DNA from: Scatophagus argus
Taxonomy: Eukaryota > Chordata > Actinopteri > Scatophagidae
Assembly (NCBI RefSeq): GCF_020382885.2
Contig: NC_058496.1
Coordinates: forward strand, 18,022,501-18,086,500
Length of the DNA: 64,000 bases
Reading direction: 5' to 3'
The notes under the pieces are model-generated. The model saw nothing but the letters and a program-made list of their open reading frames with translations. It searched no databases and was not told the DNA's origin. Position numbers and translations under genes: made by a program. Every line of letters begins with the position of its first letter. Positions within the stretch are counted from its first letter, which is position 1. Below, one piece after another: positions 51,716-62,889 of the stretch.

Positions 51716-52213
51716 CTCACCAAGGCCCCCAATCACTTGAAGGCTGCTGGGAAAATATGTGCAGACCTCAAGCTGGGGAATGTCATGTTGGTCAACCACA
51801 TACATTTATGGGTGTGTATGGGAACATTACAGAGTGATTTACTTCAGCCTGACATGTGACGTGTCAGCAGCCAAGGTGTGCTTGCGCATCCAGTCTTGTC
51901 CTGACAGGTGAGTAACTGAAACCATATTAGATCTCTTACTGGTGTATTGGTGGCTGATAAAGTGTATATACAAAAAACTACAAACATCTCCTCCTTGCAG
52001 ATCCACACCATCTGTAAGCAGTTTTACTGCAGTACTAGTAGAAGTCATAGTACCGTACTCAAAGTTGTGAGGAATAATGGAAATAATGTTTTGATGTTTG
52101 CTTGTCCTCTCAGGTATCCAGAGATTAACTTGGGTCTTCCCTTCAGAGAGGCCATAGATATGTAGTCTCTGGGCTGCATGGCTGCCACTCTGTACCTCAG
52201 CTCTCTGCCCCAG
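51716..52213 (+). pseudogene. Degenerate HIPK/DYRK-type protein kinase relic
   Basis: Two exon-like pieces resemble homeodomain-interacting protein kinases. Piece 1 (51716-51907, after CCTTTCAG) reads NHLKAAGKICADLKLGNVML, the catalytic-loop region (family HADLKPENIML). After a frame change it gives CDVSAAKVCLRIQS and a GTGAGT donor. Piece 2 (52114-52213, after TCTCAG) reads RYPEINLGLPFREAIDM, then TAG where the family has Trp, then SLGCMAATLYL (family AIDMWSLGCVIAEL). The split before the RYPE block looks like an ancestral intron, so this arose by DNA duplication rather than by processed retroposition (inference). The DFG motif and the rest of the lobe are missing. It cannot encode an active kinase. 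Confidence 0.75.
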
Positions 52214-53230
52214 TAAGAGTTAATACGATAAATTCAGAACTCAGATCCCAGTAAATCAATACTGTGATTATTATTATTATTATTATTTGTTATCGTTGTC
52301 CATTAATGTCTCCTGTGCATTTTTGGTGCTGGGCCATTGCTGGGACATTAAACACGTAACTTATCAAGCACACTTTACCTGAATGTGGATGATGAAGTTG
52401 GTCTTCAGAGTTAAGTCCTGTTTTGAGATAATGGACAGGGGGGACCCTGTCTTCTGACAGTAGGACAGCTGAGTGTAGGAGCAGACCTCCTCCAGTATTA
52501 CCCAACCCCTTTAGCAGAAAAGCCATCCTGTAAAGAGCAGCAGTCTGAGCCCACCCCACTGCATCAGTTCACATCCCTGCACCAGTACTCATGCAAGTCC
52601 AGTGCTGTCAGGGATAAAAATAAATGTTGAACAAGATTTGAATGTCTGAAACCTCTCATCTGGTCAAAAGGGTTAAGTCTAGATGTCACATCAGTCACAT
52701 CATAATTAGTACAAAAAATATGTTAAGGATTTGGAAGCAATTTAAATCATGTTGATGTCTCTTTGCATTTTTTAATCAGTTAACCTTCTTTTCATCAAAT
52801 TAAAGAAAAGGCTACGCAGGTTCATCCACCTCCTGGAACAGCCGAGATTCTACCAATTACAGCCATGTTAGCACTGCTGCGAGGAGACAATCGACCCAGC
52901 CCCTCCACCTCTGCATCAACGAACATCCCTCCAAAAGAAAGAACAACCAAAGCACTGGGCCAAGGATTAACAGAAGGATGACTGATGGTGAAGATGTGGA
53001 GCATCAGCAGAGAAACTCATGATAAGTCTCTGGAAACTCAGTTTTTTCTTTACTCCCACAAGCACCTGATTGGTTCAAAATATTCTTCTTCCTTTGTCAC
53101 ATTTCTAGCAGACTTAATTATTTGATTTTGTTTGTCCAAGTTTACTCTACCCTGAATACCTATGCTAAACAAAGCTCCATAAATGTCTGACTTGCATTTT
53201 TGGTGCTGGGCGCAGGAGATTCCTTTTCAT
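52214..53230. other. Intergenic DNA downstream of kinase relic
   Basis: 1 kb. Short open frames on both strands show no resemblance to the missing C-lobe of the kinase. It contains an ATT-rich simple run (about 52268-52287). Nothing else was recognised. Confidence 0.4.
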
Positions 53231-53520
53231 TAAGAATCAAGAATCAACTTTATTGGCAGTATATGTATTTTTACATACACTGAATTTTTCCTCCGCATTT
53301 AATCCTTTCTTGGTTCAACACACATGCAACACCCAGCAAAATTGGGGGTTAAGTGCCTTGCTCAAGGGCATTTGAGCAATCATCAGCCAGCTAATGGGGG
53401 GGGGGTTCTTATTATTCACTCCACCACACCCAAATGTTTCCTGCTTGTCCAGTGGGGGAATCAAACTTGCAACCCTCCGGTCACAAGCCACTTCTCCAAC
53501 CTCTAGGCCACAGCTACCCC
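53231..53520 (-). mobile_element. tRNA-derived SINE (AFC-like), near full length
   Basis: Reverse-strand reading begins GGGGTAGCTGTGGCCTAGAG and includes a box-B-like GCAAGTTTGATTCC, then the fish SINE body TGCCCTTGAGCAAGGCACTTAA. It ends in the AATAAAGTTGATTCTTGATTCTT tail region. The same family occurs at 18943-19135, with a 3' fragment at 35957-36112. The family name is from memory of cichlid/percomorph SINEs and is uncertain. A run of ten G (53397-53406) marks a slippage site. Confidence 0.75.
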
Positions 53521-53624
53521 ATTACAGGCCAGACTCATTTTATCTGAACATATATAGAATATTTTGTAGTCACATGTGTGATGAAATTGGCGGGGGGATT
53601 CATTGTTAGGTCCTATTTTTAGGT

Positions 53625-53757
53625 CATGGACATCTATTCAACTATTCTACCCAGACTGTCCAGCTTTGACCTGACCAGAGGAGCAGCCTGGCTGAGCACC
53701 ACCACCCGCAGAAAGAGGTATGAGGGTGTGTTTCATGAGCAGGAGGAGGAGATGTGA
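53625..53757 (+). other. Possible orphan exon remnant, unidentified
   Basis: A short open stretch reads MDIYSTILPRLSSFDLTRG, then a basic TTTRRKRYEGV and an acidic HEQEEEM before a stop that overlaps a GTGAGT-like donor (53755-53760). It looks more protein-like than its surroundings, but I recognise no family. It may be chance or part of the decayed locus containing the kinase relic. Confidence 0.2.
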
Positions 53758-54089
53758 GTAGGAATGTATCTCCTCCTACTAGGTAGATTTACATTTACAT
53801 GAAGGTGTCTAACACCTGTTGGTTTCCAGAGCCTCTCATCAGTGAGAGGAGGACAAGCAGGCAGTGCAGTTATCAGAGAAACTGTGTCACATCACTGTAA
53901 TTCCATTTCTACTGCTGATGGTTTCTGTCTGAATGACTTCTTTCTTTTCCATACACCTTACATTACCGATGTGAACTCCTAATGTCATTCAAGTTTCAAA
54001 TTCACAGACCAATCAACACTTCACCAATCAACACAGGGGACACACCCCATCTAGGATAGTCATGTTTTCTTGTTCTTCTTTGTCCTATG

Positions 54090-54445
54090 TTTCCTGTGTT
54101 ATTCTGCCTCTCTAGTCAGACCCTCTAGTCTCTTTTCAGACCCCCTCCCACACACACACACTTCCTGCCTTAGTGTGTTTTCCCACCAGTGTTGATTGTC
54201 TGCCTCGCCCTGATTGGTTCTGCCTTTGTCTAGTCTCCACAGTGTGTTTAAGCTGCTCTTTGTCTTCTCTCTGGTTTTATGCATTCCTTGACTTTTTGAC
54301 CCTTTTAGGTTTATTTGTCCCCTGTGACTGCTGTTTTGTGTAAACCCTTTCAGAAAAATTAAGGAATGTGATTTTTACTAAGACCTGCCTCCTAAGTTGT
54401 GCGATTGAGTCCAATTAACTCTGATCTACCAGTCCTAACAAAATC
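54090..54445 (+). mobile_element. Possible retroposon 3' end
   Basis: Pyrimidine-rich sequence including CTGATTGGTTCTGCCTTTGT, then a GTTTAAGC stretch and a terminal ...GCCTCCTAAG / GTGCGATTGAGTCC, resembles the 3' UTRs of fish non-LTR retrotransposons. No reverse transcriptase is present. The identification is by resemblance only. Confidence 0.35.
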
Positions 54446-54861
54446 TATACCGTGAAGAACAGCAATTTGCAGACATCATGAAAGCTTCCAGTCTTCTGTC
54501 ACTGTCCCCAATCCTCAACCACTCAAAAATCCTCCACCACCTCCCTTTCTCATCACAGATTCTGCTTCTCACCTTGCATTTTTGCAACATTGAGATATAT
54601 GGTGCACAATTTAACCAGTACCACCTGCTGTGCTGCACTGTGGTTTTACAGTGTTCAACATCATTCCGGGTAGAGACTGCAGACGGATCAGATAAATGGC
54701 TATTAAGATGTTCACAAGAATAAAAGAAAGGCCTTCCATATACGCTGTTAACTATCTTGGATAGATGTTTGTGTGGTTTTCAAGAGTTTGTAGATGTGTG
54801 TGCTGCTGAAGTGGTAATGCCACATCCTCTACCACGCCTATCATCCCACTGGGGCACACGA

Positions 54862-55050
54862 TGAGCAGTGGTGAAATGTAGCTAAGTATATTTCAAGTAC
54901 CCAAGTACTGTACTATACTAAGTGCAAAGATACTTTGAGGTACTTGTACTGTACTTGAGTAGTTCAATTTTATGCAGCCTTATTCTTGTACTCCACTACA
55001 CCTTAGAAGCAAATATTGTACTTTTTACTTCACTACATTCATCTTGTTTC
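54862..55050 (+). mobile_element. Short DNA-transposon remnant, tandem AAGTAC-motif family
   Basis: It starts AGCAGTGGTGAAATGTAGCT and is full of AAGTACTGTACT / GAGGTACTTGTACTGTACTT motifs, followed by CTCCACTACACC. This matches a common fish non-autonomous element whose ends read CAGTGGTGGAAAGTA. Related pieces lie at 47271-47421 and 4391-4738. Confidence 0.6.
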
Positions 55051-57151
55051 TTCATCTTCACTTTATTTCCAAATAGTATACATTAACCGGCAAATAAGCA
55101 AACAAGCATAAAAGTATGCTGAATATTCCAAAATTCCCTAAACCCTCCCTTCACCCTTTACACCAAGTAAACAAAAGAAGAGGAAGGGAAAAAAATGCAT
55201 ACAGACACATAGGATGTGCAACAAAATCATAGAAACAAAAAGAATTAATGAAATAAAGAAGGAACAGAGTTACAGATTTTTCAGAAACAACTGAAGAAGC
55301 AGGGAACTTGTTTTAAAATGTTAAGACAACACAAAAAACATAAAATGGTTCCATGCAGCTCATCCAGTGTTATCAAAGTCTGCAGAAGCTCTCAAAATGA
55401 TTTGAAATGACAGCACTTCCTACAGACCTTCAGTTTGTCACACTGCATTTGGAAGCGCACAGTTTTCATTGGATGAGGCTAAAACCTGAGGTAATAACCT
55501 GAAAGTAATTGAAGCTGATTAGATCTTATTTTTTTATAATGACTATAACATTTTTCATTAAAAAATGTATTCTTATTCTTATGACGAGTAGATACTGACT
55601 GAATTTTCATTTTTTTGTGAACTGTTTTTTAAAAGCCATATTTGAGGCCACATAAAATGGTTAGTTGAAACTGTTACATTGTGGTCTGTGCCTACTGTAG
55701 CTGCGTAACCCTGTGCCCATTTCCTCTAGAGCTGCAAGAACAGAAACAGGAAGACCAGCCTGTGGTTTACAAATCTAAAATCAGCAAACAATGTTTTTTT
55801 TACTGCCACCATGCTAATTTTGCAAAGAGCAGATGCATGAGCAATTAGATAGGTAAGTAAATGAGTGTGAAACCGAGTGGCACAGTGGCAGGTGTCTTTG
55901 GTGATGGGCAAGGGTTTTACTGCCTCTAACCCTAACCATAATCCACATAAACCTGAGAGTAAACACACCCAAACTCAGTGTACCCATCAAGAGGATGAAA
56001 TGAACCTTAAATCTATTCGTTCTGTCCCTTAAGAATGTCTTCATTTGAAAAACAAATGGTTGTTTTGTTTTTTTTTCTTTCAAATGACCACTCACTAAGG
56101 TTAATCAAGTGTGTGACAGTACTTGTACTTCAACTGTCACACTCTGCCACAGAGAAGCTGGGTGTGTGTGTTAAGTTAGAGATGAGTCAAAAATGTGTGG
56201 GGGCAGGATTTCCTTATATTCTAGAAGTGAAGGACAGAAGCTCTACGGGCAGTAGACATCATGTCACCCAGGTAAGTGTCAATATCTCTGCCAACTTTAT
56301 TTTTACTTCATTCAAATCCACCTGCTAAGCTGGTATCGGATATTTTATTGTACATGCATAGTGCGCAGAATGTTGTGATGCAGCCAGTATCACAGTGTGC
56401 ATCTTTAGAAAACCTCTCTGTGCCAGTTTAATTTCATAAGATGGCTCATCATCCTCCCACACAAAAATGATTTTGGAATATCATTAATAAGACTTGATAA
56501 TAATAACTTTAATAATGACTTTGAACCGTTACGTGTTTTAATTATTACATTATAATTATTATACTGTTTAAAGTGTCGTTTGTTTGGGCTTTTTTGTCAG
56601 TTGCAAGCAAGCAGTTACAAGTGTGCACTGATGTGTACTGATGATGAAATTCTGAAAAAAACTTTGAAAATGCTGAACAATGAGAGGAAATCAGATTTCA
56701 TCACATCTTCTGTTCTGCTTTGTGGCAGAAAAAAAGGCTCGTGATTTTTTTGGAAAATTTTACCATGTTAGTAGTCGTACAGCAGTACCTCATGATCACT
56801 GTGCTTTTCATGTATTTCATGTAAGTATTTTACTATTTGTTTGTACTTGTTACATACCTGATGCAAGCTCACTTGTAATTAAGCTGTAACAAAGTTAGCT
56901 AACAGACAAGTGTTGCCTCACAGCTGTCTGAAGACAGAAAGCTGTAATTTACAGCTAACGTTCGAGTTAAAAAAAATTGTGTGTCCTCTGCAGTGAAAGA
57001 CCTTCTGTTTTTAACACCTTGTCCTCTGCAGTTCCTGCACTGAAGAGAACATACGAAAGCAACGTAATATCTCTGATCTACCCTTCCTTCCTTTCAAGGA
57101 GTTCCATACCAGTGATCTGTGCCCTTTTGACCTGGAATACACCCGGCAGCC
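55051..57151. other. Intergenic DNA upstream of fut7, likely with fut7 5' UTR and promoter
   Basis: 2.1 kb of AT-rich DNA. Two TCCTCTGCAG strings (56984-56993 and 57022-57031) are possible acceptors of a 5' UTR intron, in line with noncoding first exons of mammalian FUT7. No coding exon or clear core promoter was identified. Confidence 0.4.
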
Positions 57152-58192
57152 ATGACAACATCTGGATTTCAAACCTTCCTCCTCCTGCTCCTCTTCCTCA
57201 GCTCCATCTCATACCTGCTTTTTTACAGTTTCTTGAACCATAAGCTCTATAAGCAGAAATATCATCCAGATGTTTCACAGAGAAACATAAGCATTCTGCT
57301 GTGGCGCTGGCCTTTCAGACGCTCCTACAGACTTTATGGGAACAAATGCCTTGCGATGTACAACATCAGCCACTGTTTCCTCACTGACAACACCTCTGCC
57401 TTCTCCACTGCTGATGTGGTTGTCTTTCACCATCAGGAGCTCAGTGAAGGTCTGTCTTCGCTGCCCCTGCACTGGCATCGCGCAGCGTCCCAGCACTGGG
57501 TGTGGCTGTCCTTGGAGCCTCCTATCAACAATGCAAAACTTAGGCAGTTTAATGGCCTCTTCAACTGGACAATGAGCTACAGACGTGATGCAGACATATA
57601 TATTCCTTATGGAAAGACTGTGCTAGGAGGCAATGAGCGAGACTTGCAGGCTGCTCCAAACCGCTCCTGCCTTGTCAGCTGGGTGGTCAGCAAATACAAA
57701 CCTCACCAGGCTCGCGCTAAAATTTACCGAAGTCTGAAGAAGTATATTCCCATAGAGGTGTATGGCAAGTGGAACAAGAAACCGCTGTCAAAGAAGAAGC
57801 TGTTGCCCACCATTGCAAACTGTTTTTTTTACCTGTCTTTTGAGAACTCAGAGGCTAAGGACTACATTAGTGAGAAACTCTGGAGGAATGCTTTCCAAGC
57901 AGGAGTTGTACCCGTAGTTTTCGGCCCAAGCCGGGCCACCTACGAGGCCCTGGCTCCCCCTGGTTCATTTATCCATGTATCTGATTTTAAGAGCACAGCA
58001 GACCTGGCTGCCTATCTGAAGCATGTGGCAGCAGACAGGCAGGCTTATGAGAAGTACTTCCAGTGGCACCGCACTCACAGAATAAAAACCTACACTGATT
58101 GGAGAGAACGGCTGTGTCAAATCTGTGTTAACTATCCCAGTTTACCGGTCAGCAGAGTCCATCATGACCTAGAGAGCTGGATTAACAGCTAA
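57152..58192 (+). CDS. fut7: Alpha-1,3-fucosyltransferase 7 (GT10 family)
   Basis: Golgi type II membrane enzyme that transfers fucose from GDP-fucose to GlcNAc of sialylated type-2 chains, making sialyl-Lewis-x type selectin ligands. The 346-aa product comes from one uninterrupted exon; human FUT7 is about 342 aa. Seen: a short cytoplasmic N-terminus, a signal-anchor about residues 8-27 (FLLLLLFLSSISYLLFYSF), then a stem. FUT7-type blocks are WRWPF (51-55), VVVFHHQEL (89-97), FNWTMSYRRDADIYIPYG (137-154) and the GT10 donor-binding motif FENSEAKDYISEKLWRNAF (230-248). Next come GVVPVVFGPSRATYEA and the C-terminal TDWRERLCQIC. Five N-glycosylation sequons lie at N45, N71, N80, N138 and N170. 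FUT7 is preferred over FUT4/FUT9 because of RATYEALAPPGSFIHVSDF and WRERLCQIC near the C-terminus, and because of the adjacent npdc1. The ATG at 57152 is the first in frame that gives an N-terminal anchor. Confidence 0.93.
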   Translation: MTTSGFQTFLLLLLFLSSISYLLFYSFLNHKLYKQKYHPDVSQRNISILLWRWPFRRSYRLYGNKCLAMYNISHCFLTDNTSAFSTADVVVFHHQELSEGLSSLPLHWHRAASQHWVWLSLEPPINNAKLRQFNGLFNWTMSYRRDADIYIPYGKTVLGGNERDLQAAPNRSCLVSWVVSKYKPHQARAKIYRSLKKYIPIEVYGKWNKKPLSKKKLLPTIANCFFYLSFENSEAKDYISEKLWRNAFQAGVVPVVFGPSRATYEALAPPGSFIHVSDFKSTADLAAYLKHVAADRQAYEKYFQWHRTHRIKTYTDWRERLCQICVNYPSLPVSRVHHDLESWINS

Positions 58193-58620
58193 GATTTTTA
58201 TCTCTTCCTGCTTTCACTGAGGTGTTTTGATTGGATGTGCTGATACATCTGGGCTACCACACTGTATATAATACCATATAGTGACAATTCAGTGTGGGCA
58301 TACATTTTCTCATTGAGTCATGCAGTCTTTGTAAGCAGTGAAGGGCTTCACACCTCCAAATAAATAATCTGAAGTAGTTGGTTGGGTTGGCTGTGGTGGT
58401 GTATGAAAAAGCAGAAGTGGGAACTTGTAAAACCTTAAATAAGCATTTTCCATTTGTTCTCACCACAGAGGAAAGTTTCTCTTCATGACATGCTACTGAT
58501 TACAGTAAGCAGTGAATTTTGTTTTGTTATTCTCCATCTGAAATGTCAGCTCATCAAAAAGAAAAAGATTTTGTTTGCTTTATCTAGCTATAAAATAAAT
58601 TGAACTGAATTCATTTGATT
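58193..58620 (+). other. fut7 3' UTR with polyadenylation signals
   Basis: AATAAA occurs at 58359-58364 and 58594-58599 downstream of the TAA stop. Either could end the transcript. Nothing else was recognised. Confidence 0.5.
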
Positions 58621-59605
58621 GTTTTGTCTGTTTGCAAGGAGCCCTACTACCAGATGAATGATAAATTAATGTTGTCGAGTTTAGGTGCCATTACAGTGAA
58701 TACAGCCTCTTCTTTGTCCTTCCAGTTAAAAGCCAAGCAGCTGCATTTTGGACTCTGGATTTTATGCTATTCAGTCCTCCCTGAAAGCCACAGTATATTT
58801 AAACAAAGTTCTTATCAACTCATACCATATCAGTGTCTGAAACCTCCCTGTCCAATGCTGGAAAAAGGTGAGCTGCAACACACTTCCATGTGTCTGGGGG
58901 TAGTCGTAGACAGGGTTCAAAGTTATTTCTTAGTCCCTCATTTTTCACTCTTCACACTCTTCACAAAAAGAAATAAAACAAATGAACAGGCTATGTAAAA
59001 AAAAATGGCTCTACTTATAAGCTAAAGAAGATAAAAACAAAAATAAATACAATACAGTGTTCAAATACAAGAGGAGATATATTTAAGGTAAACAAGTAAA
59101 GATATAATGACATTTATGAAATTTTTGTAAGTGATAATGCTCTTTGATGTGTCAATAATCAGGAATTAATTGACAATGCAAAGGACATTATGCTACTTAT
59201 AACATAGTCTAAGAGTTGTTGTCTTCAGTACATAGTCACTTACCATTACTTTATAGTTTCATGTGTTTTGCAATCAAATCTGCCTAGCTCAGGTTCAGCC
59301 AGAGAGCCAGTTTAACAGTGAATATAATTTGACATGATGTTAACAACAGGACTATCTAGTTATCCAATTGATGTCAGTTTCCTGATGCCAACTAACACCA
59401 GATGATAGTCCATGTGTTCTGTCGGCCACAGCCTGAAATAGAAAGATCAACAATGAATGGGATGTGAGATGATCTCTACAAAGTAGCTGCAGCTTGTGTA
59501 TTACGGTCGCCCTCCTGTGGTGAGGATGAGGCACTGCAGGACTACACTCTGTTGATAATCCCATTTTTTAAAATGTCATTTATTTCTATTTATTTCCATG
59601 TCGAG
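58621..59605. other. Intergenic DNA between fut7 and SINE
   Basis: AT-rich and without a recognised gene or repeat. The 127-codon open frame at 58615-58998 resembles no known family and overlaps the end of the likely fut7 3' UTR. Confidence 0.4.
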
Positions 59606-59617
59606 GAGTCTGCAGTC

Positions 59618-59973
59618 CATCCATCCATCCATTTTCTCTACCGCTTATCCGTCAGGGTCGCGGGGGAGCTGGAGCCTATCCCAGCTGACTACGGGCGAGA
59701 GGCGGGATACACCCTGGACTGGTCGCCAGTCAACACACAAAGACAGACAACCACACACTCTCACACTCACACCTAGGGGCAATTTAGAGTAGCCAATTAA
59801 CCTAATGTGCATGTTTTTGGTATTGTGGGAGGAAGCCGGAGTACCCGGAGAAAACCCACGCAGGCACAGGGAGAACATGCAAACTCCACATAGAAGGGCC
59901 CAGACCGGGATTCGAACCTGGAACCCTCTTGCTATGAGGCGACAGTGCTAACCACTGCACCACCGTGACGCCC
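59618..59973 (-). mobile_element. tRNA-derived SINE, full length, with 12-bp target-site duplications
   Basis: On the minus strand it begins GGGCGTCACGGTGGTGCAGT, with box A (GGTGCAGTGGTTAG) and box B (GGTTCGAATCC) of a tRNA-like RNA polymerase III promoter. It continues through the body (CCTAGGTGTGAGTGTGAGAG) and ends in ATGG tetranucleotides. GAGTCTGCAGTC is duplicated exactly at 59606-59617 and 59974-59985. Other copies: 17883-18206 (-), 18553-18897 (+), and fragments at 15113-15226, 42186-42312 and 43370-43449. Confidence 0.9.
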
Positions 59974-59985
59974 GAGTCTGCAGTC

Positions 59986-62125
59986 AGTGCATTAATTTAG
60001 AACAGACTGGTTTCACTGGAATTACTTAGAAGGCAATCGGGAGCATAGCCAATCAGAGTCGAGTATTCACCCAGATCTGAGATATAAGTTCCAGGATCTT
60101 ATGACTCTTCTTGAGTAGTTCTGAATTGCATGTTCGCTGAATGGGCGTACAGCATAATACATTATGACTACTTGTACTCACCTACACATGCCAACAAAAA
60201 TACATTATAATTACTTAATATACAAGAGATTGTTACATAAGAATGCATTACACTTTACTTACCACAAAGAATGAAACAGTATGAAGCGTACATTACTATA
60301 GATGCATCAGCATGTACTTCACTTTACTGAACAAATAAGTTGTCATCATTTAACAATTGTCTTCCTTGTGTATAATAATGTAACAGCTCCTTTATGATTT
60401 GCGTTCTTCCACTACATTCCACAAAATAGAATTGCACTTCACAGTTACATTTTACAGTTTTTTCAGCACATAACTGACACAACAACAAAAAATAAACGAA
60501 GACCAATTCTTTTTAAAGACATTTTAATGTGAAAATGCTAATTTTTTATTTCATTCTGGTAGTATCTCTCTGCACAGATAGCAACCCCCTTAAAATATGT
60601 CAGTAATGTTTCCCACACCTGTGATGTGTGGTTATTTTCTGAAAAAAGACACTTCACAACAAGCCAGGTTTCACTTCAGATTATATAAATATTTATTTCC
60701 TTCATTTCAGCTGTGGTATATCCACATGCATGCTAAACATGGTGGTTAAGAAGTTCTTAGTGTATAGAACGCATTATATGTAGTCTCAAAACAGTCAGTA
60801 TCAAAGATCGCTAGCTTAAGTAGTTACATGTTCTAGAGTTTCTTTATGAGACCCATTTGTCATCAGAGAGAGATTGACTGAGATAGTTTTTTTTCTAGAA
60901 ATCGATCATCCCTCCTGCTAATAAACTGTCCTTCATTTTGTTCCACAAGCTCAGTAGGTTTGAATAAAACAGTCTTTACAACACAGTCAAAAAAATTCCA
61001 GCGTTAATACTCCCTGGTATCTGATGTAGGTATTTCTTTTTAACATAATGACAATATGTGTGTGTATGTGTGCAGGTCAAGTACAGTATAACTTGCTGCT
61101 CCACTGTGGGAGAGCCGAGAGGCTGAGAGAGTGGGAGCAGGCTGAAGAAAGGAGCCACAGAGAGCAGCTTTCCTGAGAGACGATAGCAAGAAGCCACAGG
61201 TACATCCAGGGTTCCTGCACTGTTTCCCTGCCCAACATGTGTTACTGGAACCGAAGAATCAGCAGGTGTGTATTATAATATATGATGTATGCATTGTCTA
61301 TACAGTATTTAGGCTGGGTGACGATAGCAGCTTCAGTTAAGGGAAGAGCAAAGAATATCCATTTTTGACGCAGCAGTACGTCACATGGGTAAATTCAGTG
61401 TTTCTACTATTAGTAGTTTGTTCAGTTATGACAGACAACTGAGTAGGTAAGTTACATCTATCAATGTTTAAAGAAAATTTCTTAATCAATTTTTCATCAG
61501 GCTGGTGCATTTCATTTTTATGTTAAAGCATATAACTGCCGCGTTAAAATATATTTTTTTAAACTTTTCAGTGCCCAAACATTGCCATAGTAATAATGAA
61601 ACTGAATGAAAATTTTCAAGCCCGACAATGAAATTGCAAATTGGATTCTAAATTAACCTTCAATAGAAAAACACTTTTGTTAGAGTTGAAATGTTATGTT
61701 CTGTCTTGTAAAGTTATAATGTGTGGATATTCTCTGTGTTCTCCTTAATCTACAATACTATTACATTTACAGACCATTATGCAAAATAACAAATGCAATG
61801 GATCAAATGTCTTCAAAACCTGGACATTTACTATTCTGGGACATTTCCTGTCCTTTCCACATGTGTAGGAACCCTGCAAATACTGTAAAGTCAACAATAA
61901 GGAAACAAACAACAGTTCAATATTTGCCACAGCACTCGGGAATCTAGAGGAACATGTTTATGCACACATTGAGTAAGAGGTAAGAACTCTTTATCTGTAC
62001 ACGTTAGCAGCTATTTACAGTTCACAAAACCATGGGGAGAAGCCATGTTAGTCAGATACCATATATACAGGATGGACTCGCTCTGTTTCAGAGTTCTAGG
62101 TAAAGAAGTTTCAAATTCCTTTGAA

Positions 62126-62128
<3 letters not shown>
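59986..62128. other. Region between SINE and microsatellite; may include npdc1 3' UTR
   Basis: No coding exon seen. It lies downstream of the npdc1 stop on the minus strand, so part is probably 3' UTR of that gene. Minus-strand AATAAA signals appear as TTTATT, for example near 60546 and 60692-60697. A long UTR is plausible but unproven. Confidence 0.35.
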
Positions 62129-62169
<41 letters not shown>

Positions 62170-62184
62170 TACATATGTGTGTGT

Positions 62185-62260
<76 letters not shown>

Positions 62261-62275
62261 TACATATGTGTGTGT

Positions 62276-62318
<43 letters not shown>

Positions 62319-62325
62319 TATATAT
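62129..62325. repeat. Compound (TA)n / (GT)n microsatellite with duplicated palindromic unit
   Basis: Blocks of alternating TA enclose two copies of ACACACACTACATATGTGTG followed by TGTGTATGTGTG, starting at 62162 and 62253, 91 bases apart. Each unit is itself nearly palindromic around ACATATGT, so the array can fold back on itself. Open frames that read Ile-Tyr repeats here are artefacts of the repeat. Confidence 0.95.
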
Positions 62326-62889
62326 TGTCAGTAGCAAGTTTGCACAAGAAACTTGAAGAACTGTAAATGCATATTGACTCTCAGATTTCATAACACAGCA
62401 TCATCAATTCATGCATAGAGGAACTAGACTGAGAACACAATGGCTACATAACATACTCCTAAAGATCACAATGCTGCTTAAAGGCGTGTTCAGGGAATAT
62501 TAAAATCACATTTAAAAAAAATCATTAAATGAAACCAAAGTCTGCACTGAGAACTCAATGAATTAAGGAGTATTTACTGATGAACAAACATATTCATGAA
62601 CATCTATCAATGAACTGATAGAAATACTTCGTCGTTCCTCAGTGGCATAAAAAAAAATTCTTTGTACTTGTAATGTTATAATCAATATGCATCTGCTACC
62701 TGACAGAAGTCAGAGATCTTAGATATTGGCTGACTGGAATTTTGTGAACAAAAGTAGGGAAAAAAAAAGAGTAATGTTATAAAAAGGAGCATAATGTGGC
62801 TGAAGAACAACAGAAATTGGTCCCAATTTTTCAGTCCTCCTTCAAACAAGAAAAAAGCCTGAGGCGTCACTTAAATGTCCATGAGCACC

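Noticed and set aside
52290..52559. 89-codon minus-strand open frame downstream of the kinase relic
   Set aside because: No resemblance to a kinase C-lobe or any other family; lies on the opposite strand to the relic.
57152..58192. Assignment of the fucosyltransferase as fut4 or fut9
   Set aside because: The WRWPF, VFHHQEL, RATYEALAPPGSFIHVSDF and WRERLCQIC blocks fit FUT7 best, and npdc1 is the expected FUT7 neighbour.
62011..62366. Overlapping open frames encoding Ile-Tyr repeats on both strands
   Set aside because: Produced by the TA/GT microsatellite; no protein family.
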